Shown here in pieces: positions 17,260 through 26,012 of a DNA stretch of 64,000 bases (position 1 is the stretch's first letter; every line of letters starts with the position of its first letter). The notes beneath the pieces are model-generated. The model did no database searches. It was not told the origin of the DNA and saw only the letters and a program-made list of their open reading frames with translations. A program made the translations under genes and the position numbers. This stretch comes from Promethearchaeota archaeon (GTDB taxonomy: Archaea; Asgardarchaeota; Lokiarchaeia; Sigyniarchaeales; SOKP01): assembly GCA_016926735.1 (NCBI GenBank), contig JAFGOA010000080.1:1-64000 (forward strand), written 5' to 3'.

Positions 17260-19317
17260 ATGTCAGAGCGATTTATGCAAGGAGATATATGTTGTTTTTG
17301 TCAAAGAAATGAGAAATTAGCATATTTTTGTGAAAATTGTGGCGTAAGTTGTTGCTCTGATTGTTTGGATATTGAAAAAGTCGAAACATTAGTGTGTGAT
17401 GATTGCAATTCAAGATACTTAGATATAAAGAGTACTGATAAAAAGGAGAATAAAAAGATATGCAAAATATGTGGTAAAGAAAATGTGATTAAATTATCTC
17501 AATACATAAAAACATGCCCTAAATGTCACTCACAAAATATCATTAATATCTATGAAAAGAAAGAAAAACTTGAACAAAAATTCTTAGAATTAATAAAAAG
17601 TTCAAGATTATACATAGAACCATTTAGAGATGTAATAAATAAAATATATCTTCTCAGACAAAAAGTAAGAAAAGCTAGAGATCCTCCAATTACGTGTTTT
17701 CATTTTCCGAAAATGGAATCAAAGTTATTATCATTGTTTAAACTGGTAAAATATCTTGAAATTAGTCTATTAGAGAGAATTACTACATATTTCCATTATT
17801 TAGCATCAAATGAAGATTATTTTTTTGCTATATATCAACAACCAAATTCAAATATTAAGGTAATCGAAGGAATTCTGGAAAATTTAAATAAAAGTCATGT
17901 TTCAATCAAAGAATTCATAGATAAAAATATAGATATGATGAATAATGATATCAACATACTTAATAAAAATCTAAAATTTATTAACAAAATAACAGAATAT
18001 TTCTCAACATATAAAAGATTTATAAATTTAGCTGAAAATGAAAAACCTGTTTATGCTATAAAATCAAAGTTATCCAATGGATCTACAAATCAAGATATGA
18101 TGAAAAAAAATAAAGGCTTTCTATTTATCACAAATATTGATTTATCATTCGTTCAAATATATGGAATTATAAAAAAAAAGCAAGGATTAATCTTTAAAGC
18201 ACCAGTGAATGATTTGTTAAGAATAAAAGAAAAGGGAAAAATATTAAAAAAATTATATTTGGAATTTTCTTATGGGACTTATGAATTTTCGCTACCTAAC
18301 AAATCAATTTCAAGAGTTATCGAATATATCCTTCTAGCCAGAAATTTTGATGAAACTACATTATATGATGAAGAATCTGCAAAGAAATTAGATGAAATTG
18401 ATATTGATCTTAATAAACTAAATACATTTATAGAAGATGGTATAAATTCATTCTTCAGTATAAAATGTGAACAAAATTATATATCTAACGTTAAAACTGA
18501 ACAAGAGGAAAATAATAAAAATGATTATCCGTACTATCACTATGATCATCCAAATATCCCTCCAAATAGATTACATCCTTCTTACTGTAATCCATCAGAA
18601 CCAATATATCCTCCAATGATTCCAGATTCTGACACAGATATATATCCAAATAATCCAAATAATCCAAATAATTATCAAATCATTTTCCAAAACAATCATG
18701 ATGCTCCTAAAAGTAACTTATTTAAAAATAGACTATATCCAAATAGATTCCAAAATTATGATCCTAGATTGCTAAGAAAAGACCTAAAACAGAAAGAAAT
18801 TGATCAAGAAGAAAAAAATATTCTTATGAAAAAATTAATTCAAGCTCAAAAATTTGGACAATATAATCCAGAGCAAAGAAATCGGATTATCAAAGATCTC
18901 ATAAACAAAGACTCTATAAAAAATTATCCTGAAACAATTTATCCCGATCCAATAAAATCAAATCCTTTTTCAGACTACAATATGAATCATTTATCCGAAT
19001 TATTTAATTCTGAGAATAATCCTAAAGAAAAATTATATAACTATGATAATGAAGATTTTTTTGAAAATGTGGACAAAAATACTAAAGTAATGATGGATCT
19101 GAAAACACAAAGATTTAGTATACAAGAAATTCTAGATGATTTAGATAAGAAATTTGATAGAAATAGAATATCAGAGAGAGATTACTATAGAGCTTTTAAA
19201 CATCATAAACAGGAATTGTATATGATAAATAAAAAAATAGAACAAATAAAAAAGAAAATGGAAGACGATAAAAATCTACGGGAATTTAAAAGAAAATATG
19301 AAAATCAATATACATAA
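17260..19317 (+). CDS. B-box-like zinc-finger protein with PH/GRAM-like and coiled-coil regions
   Basis: A 685-aa multidomain protein without a recognised family name. Residues about 10-55 form a B-box-like zinc finger (CCFCQRNEKLAYFCENCG, then CCSDCLD and CDDC), immediately followed by a second zinc ribbon (CKICG...CPKC, residues about 70-92). Residues 100-260 are helical. Residues about 275-360 form beta strands with KNKGFLFITNIDLSFVQIYG and LYLEFSYGTYEFSLPN, resembling a GRAM/PH-like fold. Then comes a disordered Pro/Asn/Tyr-rich stretch with a PNN tripeptide repeat (18649-18675), and a C-terminal charged helix hairpin with a SHOCT-like start. The architecture recalls eukaryotic TRIM-type adaptors, but no RING is present. 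It stands alone. Confidence 0.65.
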   Translation: MSERFMQGDICCFCQRNEKLAYFCENCGVSCCSDCLDIEKVETLVCDDCNSRYLDIKSTDKKENKKICKICGKENVIKLSQYIKTCPKCHSQNIINIYEKKEKLEQKFLELIKSSRLYIEPFRDVINKIYLLRQKVRKARDPPITCFHFPKMESKLLSLFKLVKYLEISLLERITTYFHYLASNEDYFFAIYQQPNSNIKVIEGILENLNKSHVSIKEFIDKNIDMMNNDINILNKNLKFINKITEYFSTYKRFINLAENEKPVYAIKSKLSNGSTNQDMMKKNKGFLFITNIDLSFVQIYGIIKKKQGLIFKAPVNDLLRIKEKGKILKKLYLEFSYGTYEFSLPNKSISRVIEYILLARNFDETTLYDEESAKKLDEIDIDLNKLNTFIEDGINSFFSIKCEQNYISNVKTEQEENNKNDYPYYHYDHPNIPPNRLHPSYCNPSEPIYPPMIPDSDTDIYPNNPNNPNNYQIIFQNNHDAPKSNLFKNRLYPNRFQNYDPRLLRKDLKQKEIDQEEKNILMKKLIQAQKFGQYNPEQRNRIIKDLINKDSIKNYPETIYPDPIKSNPFSDYNMNHLSELFNSENNPKEKLYNYDNEDFFENVDKNTKVMMDLKTQRFSIQEILDDLDKKFDRNRISERDYYRAFKHHKQELYMINKKIEQIKKKMEDDKNLREFKRKYENQYT

Positions 19318-19452
19318 ACTATAACTTTTCTTTTTTTTTGCTGCATTCATGAATATAGTAAATATCTTTTTTTTGGAATAAATCAGAAATATTAATCTAA
19401 TTGTTATTTTTATATTAATTATTCAATCTATCATAATTAAAAGTGTTGTTTT

Positions 19453-20472
19453 ATGGATAAAGATGGATTATGGACTTCAGTTACAGGAAGTTTTCCTTTA
19501 AAAAATAATAATGAGAATATCAGAAGGACAATAAAGGATCAAATTGATATAGGTATAGATTATCCTTGCTATGGACAATTAGAATCTATATTAACTCAAT
19601 TTTTAAGACCATTAACTGAAAAATTACCTGAATTTACATATTCAAATAATAGATTTTACCTAAATGATGAATTTTCGGTACCAAATGAAACAATAGGTTT
19701 AGATTATGTACGGTTCTTAATCAATTTCTTGGATGAAAGAAAAGCTTTAAAAAAAAAGATTAAAGGAACAAAAGGATGCCTCACAGGACCCTTTACACTT
19801 GCAAGCGAAATAATTCTCGGTGAAAATCTCTCAAAAGGATTAAAATCTTTATTATTTAATGAACCTCGAGGTGTTATGGTGGAGTGGATTGTTAGTAAAT
19901 TAGGAGATATAATGAAAAATGTTGCAAAAGATTACTACAATATGGGTATAAATATTATTGCAATGGATGAACCTATTTTAGGATTGTTAGTAGGAAGAAA
20001 AATAATGTTCCATTCTGAAGATTTTATCATCAAAACATTAAATAATGTTATGTCAGAAATAGATTGTCTTTCTTCTGTTCATGTATGTGGTCAAGTTAGT
20101 CCTAATTTAAGAGATATACTCTTAAAAACGGATATTAATATCTTAGATCATGAATTCCAGACTAATGCTGAGAATTTTAATATTTTCAATAAAAGTCATT
20201 TTGAAAGAAATGATAAATATCTTGCATTTGGTACGGTAAAAACAAAAATCCAACCTATAAAAAACAGTAAAATTAATGATTACGTTGAATCAGAAAAAGA
20301 AATCAAAGTAATTCTTAAAAAAGCTATTAATTTCTATGGAAAACAGAATCTTTTTATAAAACCAGATTGTGGATTTTTGCCATTGAGAGATGCATTTGAT
20401 GAAGATTTTGCATATCAAATTGCGTTGAGAAAATTAAAAAATATGGTTTCAGCTGTAAAAAAATTAAGATAA
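19453..20472 (+). CDS. metE: Core-type cobalamin-independent methionine synthase (MetE C-terminal domain family)
   Basis: Predicted zinc-dependent methyltransferase making methionine. It is 339 aa, matching archaeal core MetE, which lacks the N-terminal half of the bacterial enzyme. Signatures: TSVTGSFPL at the N-terminus, GCLTGPFTLASE around residue 108, NIIAMDEPILGLL around 170, the zinc ligands HVCG near 216 and PDCGFLPLRD near 304-313, with the intervening Glu in the DHEFQ region. Family knowledge: archaeal core MetE enzymes are thought to use a corrinoid methyl donor rather than methyltetrahydrofolate. It stands alone with its own A+T-rich promoter region and is convergent with the ESCRT-III gene. 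Confidence 0.88.
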   Translation: MDKDGLWTSVTGSFPLKNNNENIRRTIKDQIDIGIDYPCYGQLESILTQFLRPLTEKLPEFTYSNNRFYLNDEFSVPNETIGLDYVRFLINFLDERKALKKKIKGTKGCLTGPFTLASEIILGENLSKGLKSLLFNEPRGVMVEWIVSKLGDIMKNVAKDYYNMGINIIAMDEPILGLLVGRKIMFHSEDFIIKTLNNVMSEIDCLSSVHVCGQVSPNLRDILLKTDINILDHEFQTNAENFNIFNKSHFERNDKYLAFGTVKTKIQPIKNSKINDYVESEKEIKVILKKAINFYGKQNLFIKPDCGFLPLRDAFDEDFAYQIALRKLKNMVSAVKKLR

Positions 20473-20497
20473 AACATTTTTAAAAAAAATATAAAAA

Positions 20498-21148
20498 CTA
20501 ACCTTCAAGTTCTTTACGTAGTTTTTCAATTTCTTCCTGTAATTTCTCTTTCGATTCACCTGGTATTTCTTCTTCTTCAATTGGATAATCTGGAAGATAT
20601 ACTAAATCATCTGTTGGTACCTTAGGCATTGATCCACCTTTCTCTAACAACATTTCAGTTTCTAATTGATCTAATTCTTCACTCACATCGATTGCCAGAT
20701 CAATTTCTGGATCACCTGCAAGAATGTCTGCTGCTTCTTCTATTTGAGTGACATAAAGTTCAGAATCTTCAGCGATTTCAGCTGCCTTTTCAGGGGATGC
20801 TTTAGTTGCAATATATTCCAATTCATCTCTCATTCCTTCCATAACTGAACCTGTTTGTGAAACAATCTGTCCTTCCTCCAAGGCTTCTATCTGTCTTTCA
20901 ATTTTACTTCGTATATTATTTGCTCTATCTACCTTTGTTTGATAGTTTTTATATTGAATCAGATAATTCTTTGCTCTATCTTTTTCTCCTCTTTGTAATG
21001 CTATCTTAGCATTCTTTCTACTTATTTCTGCTCGTTTGCTATAATTCTTATTAATCATAGCAAGTTTTCTTATGTGTGTTTTTGCTTTTGTGACTATTAA
21101 ATCTTTACTTTGTCCTTTTTTAGGAAATAATTTATCTTTTAGACCCAT
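20498..21148 (-). CDS. ESCRT-III / Snf7-domain protein (Vps20/32/60-like)
   Basis: Predicted membrane-remodelling filament protein. It is 216 aa with the ESCRT-III layout: basic N-terminal start MGLKDKLFPKKGQS, a long basic helix hairpin (residues about 18-90) containing RKNAKIALQRGEKDRAKNYL and YKNYQTKVDRANNIRSKIE, an acidic regulatory half (residues 100-170, EIAEDSELYVTQIEEAADIL), and a strongly acidic Pro-containing tail (PDYPIEEEEIPG) resembling a MIT-interacting motif, ending in a short coiled coil. The KDRAKNYL pattern with the following NYQ-type helix favours the Vps20/32/60 side. No Vps4, ESCRT-II or second ESCRT-III gene is adjacent in the window, so its partners lie elsewhere. Divergent from DHQ synthase II. 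Confidence 0.87.
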   Translation of the reverse strand: MGLKDKLFPKKGQSKDLIVTKAKTHIRKLAMINKNYSKRAEISRKNAKIALQRGEKDRAKNYLIQYKNYQTKVDRANNIRSKIERQIEALEEGQIVSQTGSVMEGMRDELEYIATKASPEKAAEIAEDSELYVTQIEEAADILAGDPEIDLAIDVSEELDQLETEMLLEKGGSMPKVPTDDLVYLPDYPIEEEEIPGESKEKLQEEIEKLRKELEG

Positions 21149-21310
21149 CTTTTTTTATCACACAGCTAAAAGTTTTTAATTTTTTTATTCTTTCTATTAT
21201 AGATATAAGTTTCTAATTTAAAAATTTATTTTGATTCCTTTATTTAATACTATGAGAAATTATGTAATTTTAAATAATAAAAATTTATAGAGACCAAATT
21301 TTGATAAAGT

Positions 21311-22423
21311 ATGAAAAGAATAATTTTAAACATCGAAAATAAAGAAGAAGATTTTAATGAATTTGTTCAAGAAGCATTCAATAGAGATATACTAAATTTT
21401 CTCGTATCTAAAGATACATTTTCAGAATTTAAAGATATTGAACGTATAAAAACATTTTCAAAAGATTCAGAGTTAGAATGTGATTATATTATTTATGAAG
21501 ATAAAGAAATCCTAGTGAAAGATTTAGAAAAGAATAATCTAAAAAGGAACATTGGATTTTTTAAAGAATTAAGATCTAAAAATGATGAATTAGAAATCAA
21601 AAAATTATCAAATAATCCTAATATTGATTTTATAATTGTATCAGCTACTGATTGGAAAATTATTCCTTTTGAAAATTTAATAGCAGATATGCATAATAAA
21701 GATACAGAACTTATTGCTCAAGTGGAAAATATTGAAGAAGCACAATTAATGTTTAATACTTTAGAGATAGGTGTTGATGGAGTACTAATTAAACCAAAAA
21801 ATATCAATGATATTTTAGAACTAAAAAAAATAATAGGCTCTAAACTAAATATTGAACTAATTAAAGCTAAAGTAATTAATATACAAGAAATCTCAGAAAG
21901 TAATCGAGTATGTGTCGATACAACTTCAATATTATCTGAAGGAGAGGGTATGTTAATCGGATCAACCGCGATGGGTTTTGTTCTTGTTCATGCTGAAGTT
22001 TTTGAAACTCAATTTGTGGCATCAAGACCATTTAGAGTCAATGCAGGAGACGTTTCTGCTTATGTTCTAGTTCCTAATGAGGGATCAGATAATATATATC
22101 GTACAGAATATTTAAGCGAATTAAAAGGTGGAAAAAAGGTTTTGGTGGTCAATAATAAAGGTGAAGCAAGAATAGTATCTGTTGGTAGAGTAAAAATTGA
22201 GATACGACCGATGTTACGTTTTGAATTAGAAGTTGAAAAAGAAGGAAAGAAGATACCAATAAATTGTATATGCCAAAATGCAGAAACCATTCGTTTAGTA
22301 GATAGTAATGGTAAAGCAAAATCTGTTGTTGATATTAAAATTGGTGATGAAATTTTAGCTCATATTGGACCTGGAGCAACACATTTTGGTACTGCTATTA
22401 GAGAAACTATTATTGAAAAATAA
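21311..22423 (+). CDS. aroB': 3-dehydroquinate synthase type II (archaeal AroB')
   Basis: Converts 2-amino-3,7-dideoxy-D-threo-hept-6-ulosonate to 3-dehydroquinate with NAD+, the archaeal entry to aromatic amino-acid synthesis. It is 370 aa, normal for the family. The N-terminal half has the characteristic NPNIDFIIVSATDWKIIPFE segment; the C-terminal half carries VDTTSILSEGEGMLIGSTA, then FVASRPFRVNAGDVSAYV, and ends with IGDEILAHIGPGATHFGTAI, all hallmark blocks. It is divergent from the ESCRT-III gene and followed 66 bases later by a GH57 gene. The partner gene (ADH synthase) is not in the window. High confidence. Confidence 0.94.
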   Translation: MKRIILNIENKEEDFNEFVQEAFNRDILNFLVSKDTFSEFKDIERIKTFSKDSELECDYIIYEDKEILVKDLEKNNLKRNIGFFKELRSKNDELEIKKLSNNPNIDFIIVSATDWKIIPFENLIADMHNKDTELIAQVENIEEAQLMFNTLEIGVDGVLIKPKNINDILELKKIIGSKLNIELIKAKVINIQEISESNRVCVDTTSILSEGEGMLIGSTAMGFVLVHAEVFETQFVASRPFRVNAGDVSAYVLVPNEGSDNIYRTEYLSELKGGKKVLVVNNKGEARIVSVGRVKIEIRPMLRFELEVEKEGKKIPINCICQNAETIRLVDSNGKAKSVVDIKIGDEILAHIGPGATHFGTAIRETIIEK

Positions 22424-22488
22424 TTTTTCTTTACTGCTTTTTTTATGATTCCTTGATACTCTAATCCTACATATCAATTTTTTAAGCT

Positions 22489-23817
22489 TTGTCTCATTTT
22501 CTAATACAGATCTCTAAAAAAAAACATATAATTGGTAATAATTTGACAACTTTTTGGGCACCTTTACTTCATATTTATCAACCACCTACGCAAGATATAG
22601 AAGTATTAAGAAGAATAGATGCTGAATGCTATAAACCTTTATTTAAGGTATTAGATAACCTTGATAGGGTTAAATTTAGTTTAAATATAAATGGTATACT
22701 AATTGAACTTTTAAAAGAATTTGGAATGGGCGATAGTATAGATTTATTAAAAAATCTAGTTTCTGAAGATAAAATTGAAATACTTGGAACAGGAAAATTC
22801 CATCCTATTTTACCTCTTTTTCCAAGAAAAGAAATATCTCGACAAATTAGATTAAATGAAGAAATAAATAGAGAAGAATTTGGAAATAACTGGATTAAAA
22901 AAGGATTTTTCCCACCAGAAATGGCTATTTCAACAAAAGTAGCTAAAATTGTACGTAATTATGGATATAAATGGTTAATAATGAGTGGTATTGCATGTCC
23001 TACTGATTGGCCATATGATAGAATTTATACGACTCCTGATGGACTTCAACTATTTTTTAGAGATGATCTATTAAGTAATAGAATTTCTTTTAAGGATATA
23101 AATGCAAAAGAATTTGTTTCTGAATTAGCATCTTTACATAAAACCAAACTTCAATTATATAAAAACAACACTTATATAATTACAGCTATGGACGGAGAGA
23201 CATTTGGTCATCACATTAGAGGTTATGAAAAAACATTTATAGCAAAAACATTCAAACTAATAAATGAAAATAATAATGATCTAACCAAGGAGAATGATAA
23301 AATTGAAATGGAATTTATTTCAAACTTAGATCATTTTTTTCCTACAGCAAAAGATAAATTAATTCCTTGTCCATCTAGTTGGAGTACAACTTCTGATGAC
23401 TTAAAAAATAAAATACCATATCCCTTATGGAAACATCCGGATAATTCCATTCATAAATATTATTGGAAAATTATAAAAAGTCTCAATAAACTAATTAATT
23501 TAGCAGATCGATTGGATATAGAAAAAGATTGGAATATTGAAAATTATCATAATACTGCCAGATATTTTTATGATAGGGGTCTTCATAGTTGTCCCATATG
23601 GTGGGCAAATGCTACTAGAAATATCTGGAGTCCAAATTTAATTTATAAAGGTATAGAGCTACTTATACGAGCAGCACTTAATGCTCAATTAGCTTTAGTA
23701 AATGCTGGAGAGAGTAATGGAGATGGATATTTTGATTCTATTTCTTATTATCATGGTCTTCTACTAATGGAATTATATTCAATAAGTAAACAAAACCTTA
23801 GAAAGCAAAAAAAATAA
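22489..23817 (+). CDS. Glycoside hydrolase family 57 enzyme
   Basis: Predicted alpha-glucan-acting enzyme (amylase, 4-alpha-glucanotransferase or branching type). It is 442 aa. Family motifs are in order: LLHIYQPP (His28), GTGKFHPILPLFP near residue 101, FFPPEMA with the presumptive nucleophile Glu144, and AMDGETFGHH with the acid/base Asp235. A WW-type segment (CPIWWANATR) follows toward the C-terminus, resembling the GH57 helical bundle. The length is shorter than typical 4-alpha-glucanotransferases (about 600 aa or more), so the exact specificity is open. TTG start at 22489. It follows DHQ synthase II by 66 bases. With the GT5 synthase at 13630 it supports storage-polysaccharide turnover. 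Confidence 0.84.
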   Translation: MSHFLIQISKKKHIIGNNLTTFWAPLLHIYQPPTQDIEVLRRIDAECYKPLFKVLDNLDRVKFSLNINGILIELLKEFGMGDSIDLLKNLVSEDKIEILGTGKFHPILPLFPRKEISRQIRLNEEINREEFGNNWIKKGFFPPEMAISTKVAKIVRNYGYKWLIMSGIACPTDWPYDRIYTTPDGLQLFFRDDLLSNRISFKDINAKEFVSELASLHKTKLQLYKNNTYIITAMDGETFGHHIRGYEKTFIAKTFKLINENNNDLTKENDKIEMEFISNLDHFFPTAKDKLIPCPSSWSTTSDDLKNKIPYPLWKHPDNSIHKYYWKIIKSLNKLINLADRLDIEKDWNIENYHNTARYFYDRGLHSCPIWWANATRNIWSPNLIYKGIELLIRAALNAQLALVNAGESNGDGYFDSISYYHGLLLMELYSISKQNLRKQKK

Positions 23818-23979
23818 CTCTGTTTTCTTTTCATATTTTGTCTTCTCTTGATAATTTTTTTTTCATAAATCTTTAAATTTCAATATTTCCGTTATAAGCT
23901 AATCTTAATTTTAAAATCATAAATTATATAATTTTTAGTATATAATTATAACAAAAAGATGTATTTAATTTCATGAGAA

Positions 23980-25083
23980 ATGTCCGAAGAAAAACAAGAT
24001 AAAATTAGATATTGCGCTTATTGTGGTCATAAACTGGAAAATGATCGTATATACTGTCCAAAATGTGGGAAATTAGGTGTAAAAATAAAATCATCAAATT
24101 ATCATAATGATACTCTCATTTCAAAAAAACATATACCTTCTCTTGAAATTCCTGAAAGAGTTTGCGCAAATTGCGGTTCTATTATAAAATCTATGATTCT
24201 TAATCAATGTCCTATATGTAATACCAAACTAAAAGAAATTCCAAAAGAAAATATTGAAAAGATTCAAGAAAAAAAACCAAGCTTTCTTTTCACAGGTAAT
24301 AAATTAGTGTCAGAAAAAGAATTAAAAATAAGTGAAGATTCTTGGAATTTCAAAGAAGGTTTAAGTGTTTTCTCAAATAGTATCCTTCTTTTTATAACCG
24401 TTTTTTTTTTTATTATAATTGCGTATAGCTTTGGTTACGAAGGAGATACCCCTCCTGAGAATATCTATAGTCTAATTGTCTTTTCTTTACCAGATATATT
24501 ATTTGGTATATTACCAATTTGGTATATTTCTTCAAAAAATCATTCTTTTCAAAAGTTAAAATTAGATATTGACAAAAAAAAAATAGCATTTATCATAATC
24601 ATTGGAATTATTGCCGGCATTTGTTTATATTTTATCAGTATTTTTTCAGATTTTTTAATTCAAATCTTTATTGATTTAGGTTTAGAAAACATTCTCCCAA
24701 TAAAGGATGATATTGAGACAAACACATTAATTATAAAGAATGCAGAAATATATTGGATTATATTAATAATGATAATAAATATATTGAATTCAATATCTAT
24801 TGAAATTCTTTTCCGGGGAGTACTTCAAAATACATTAAAAACGAGATATAAAAATGGATTAATAGATAAACTTATTATAATTTCTCTAACTACACTAGCT
24901 TATACGATAATATTTTCGCTAATTTCATTTAACCATGCTATATACTTTATTCCCTATTATTTATTAATTAACTTTGTAATAGGTATCATTTTTGAATATA
25001 GTGATTCTCTTTATACGACAATTATAGCACATTGTTTCTTGAATGTATTCGGTTTAATTGTAATTTATTTCAATCTTTTTTAA
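23980..25083 (+). CDS. Double zinc-ribbon protein with CPBP-type membrane protease domain
   Basis: A 367-aa protein. Residues about 12-33 form a zinc ribbon (CAYCGHKLENDRIYCPKCG) and residues about 66-87 a second (CANCGS...CPIC). After a linker there are about seven transmembrane helices (residues 125-367). The membrane part carries CPBP (Abi/CAAX protease) features: IEILFRG near residue 274, a His-containing helix (SFNHAIYFI) and the terminal HCFLNVFG motif. The normal EExxxR is IExxxR here, so one of the paired Glu residues is Ile, and activity is uncertain. Family knowledge: CPBP proteases cleave prenylated or membrane proteins. Compare the better conserved CPBP at 33249. ATG start; stands alone. 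Confidence 0.75.
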   Translation: MSEEKQDKIRYCAYCGHKLENDRIYCPKCGKLGVKIKSSNYHNDTLISKKHIPSLEIPERVCANCGSIIKSMILNQCPICNTKLKEIPKENIEKIQEKKPSFLFTGNKLVSEKELKISEDSWNFKEGLSVFSNSILLFITVFFFIIIAYSFGYEGDTPPENIYSLIVFSLPDILFGILPIWYISSKNHSFQKLKLDIDKKKIAFIIIIGIIAGICLYFISIFSDFLIQIFIDLGLENILPIKDDIETNTLIIKNAEIYWIILIMIINILNSISIEILFRGVLQNTLKTRYKNGLIDKLIIISLTTLAYTIIFSLISFNHAIYFIPYYLLINFVIGIIFEYSDSLYTTIIAHCFLNVFGLIVIYFNLF

Positions 25084-25205
25084 AATCTGATATTAACCAT
25101 TTCATATTTAATTTTAATAATAATAAATCAATTTAGTCTATAGTAAATAATAACAAAAGAATTCTATAATTATATTAAATAGTTTTTGCAATTGGAGTAT
25201 CTGGA

Positions 25206-25925
25206 TTGACAAGAAAAAGCTATAAGAATAAAGGACTGAAGCAAAATATCGTTATTTCTCTTGCTGGAGCACATGGAGTAGGAAAAACGACTATTTTTTA
25301 TCTATTAAAAAAAGAAGTTATCGATAATCCTAAATTTAAATTTTTTCCTGAAAGATATAAAAAAAATCCTCCTTTTCCATTTGGATCAAAAAATAAACAA
25401 ATAGCTTTTCGATCAGAAATTCATTTTTTACAACAACTTATTAAAAGAAATAAAAATATTATCAATTATGATCAAAACTATAATGGCCGCATAGTTATTC
25501 TTGATAGAACGCCTTTATGTGTTTTAATCTATTCAAAAGGTCTTTTTCTTAAAGAAAAGGATTATAACCTCATCAAGGATATGTATAATTCTGTTTCATG
25601 GAGAGAAGATTATATTGTATATTTAACAGCAGAGCCAGAAACTATTCTAAAAAGAACAATTCAAAGAGGATCATTAGAAACAATAAGAAAAGAATGGAAT
25701 GAAACTGAAATGAATTATCTTAAAAATATTCTTACGTTTTATCAGCAAATGTTAATAATAAAACAACAGGAAAAAAAACTTTTTATAATAGATACTGAAA
25801 ATGAAAGTCCTCAAAATATAGTAGAAAAACTGAAAAATATTATCACAGAAATAACACACTATTCATTTAAAAAATGTCTTGCTTCTCCTTCTTGGCAAAT
25901 GAATTTGTCTAAATTTTTAAATTGA
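25206..25925 (+). CDS. P-loop nucleoside/nucleotide kinase-like protein
   Basis: A 239-aa protein starting at TTG 25206, with the Walker A motif SLAGAHGVGKTTIF at residues about 19-32. A conserved DRTPLCVLIYSKG segment near residue 97 is equivalent to the DR(T/S) substrate-site motif of deoxynucleoside and thymidylate kinases. LTAEPETILKRTIQRG near 140 resembles the LID-proximal segment with conserved Arg residues. The overall order matches the dTMP-kinase-like/AAA ATPase group; the substrate is not readable. The C-terminus extends with a Ser/Trp-rich short tail. It lies 87 bases upstream of the roadblock protein on the same strand. Confidence 0.75.
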   Translation: MTRKSYKNKGLKQNIVISLAGAHGVGKTTIFYLLKKEVIDNPKFKFFPERYKKNPPFPFGSKNKQIAFRSEIHFLQQLIKRNKNIINYDQNYNGRIVILDRTPLCVLIYSKGLFLKEKDYNLIKDMYNSVSWREDYIVYLTAEPETILKRTIQRGSLETIRKEWNETEMNYLKNILTFYQQMLIIKQQEKKLFIIDTENESPQNIVEKLKNIITEITHYSFKKCLASPSWQMNLSKFLN

Positions 25926-26012
25926 AAAGTAATAAATTTTATTAATAAAGTGCATTATCTTTATCTATATTAAGGTACAATCAAACATAACAGAAATAAA
26001 TTTCGTAAAATT

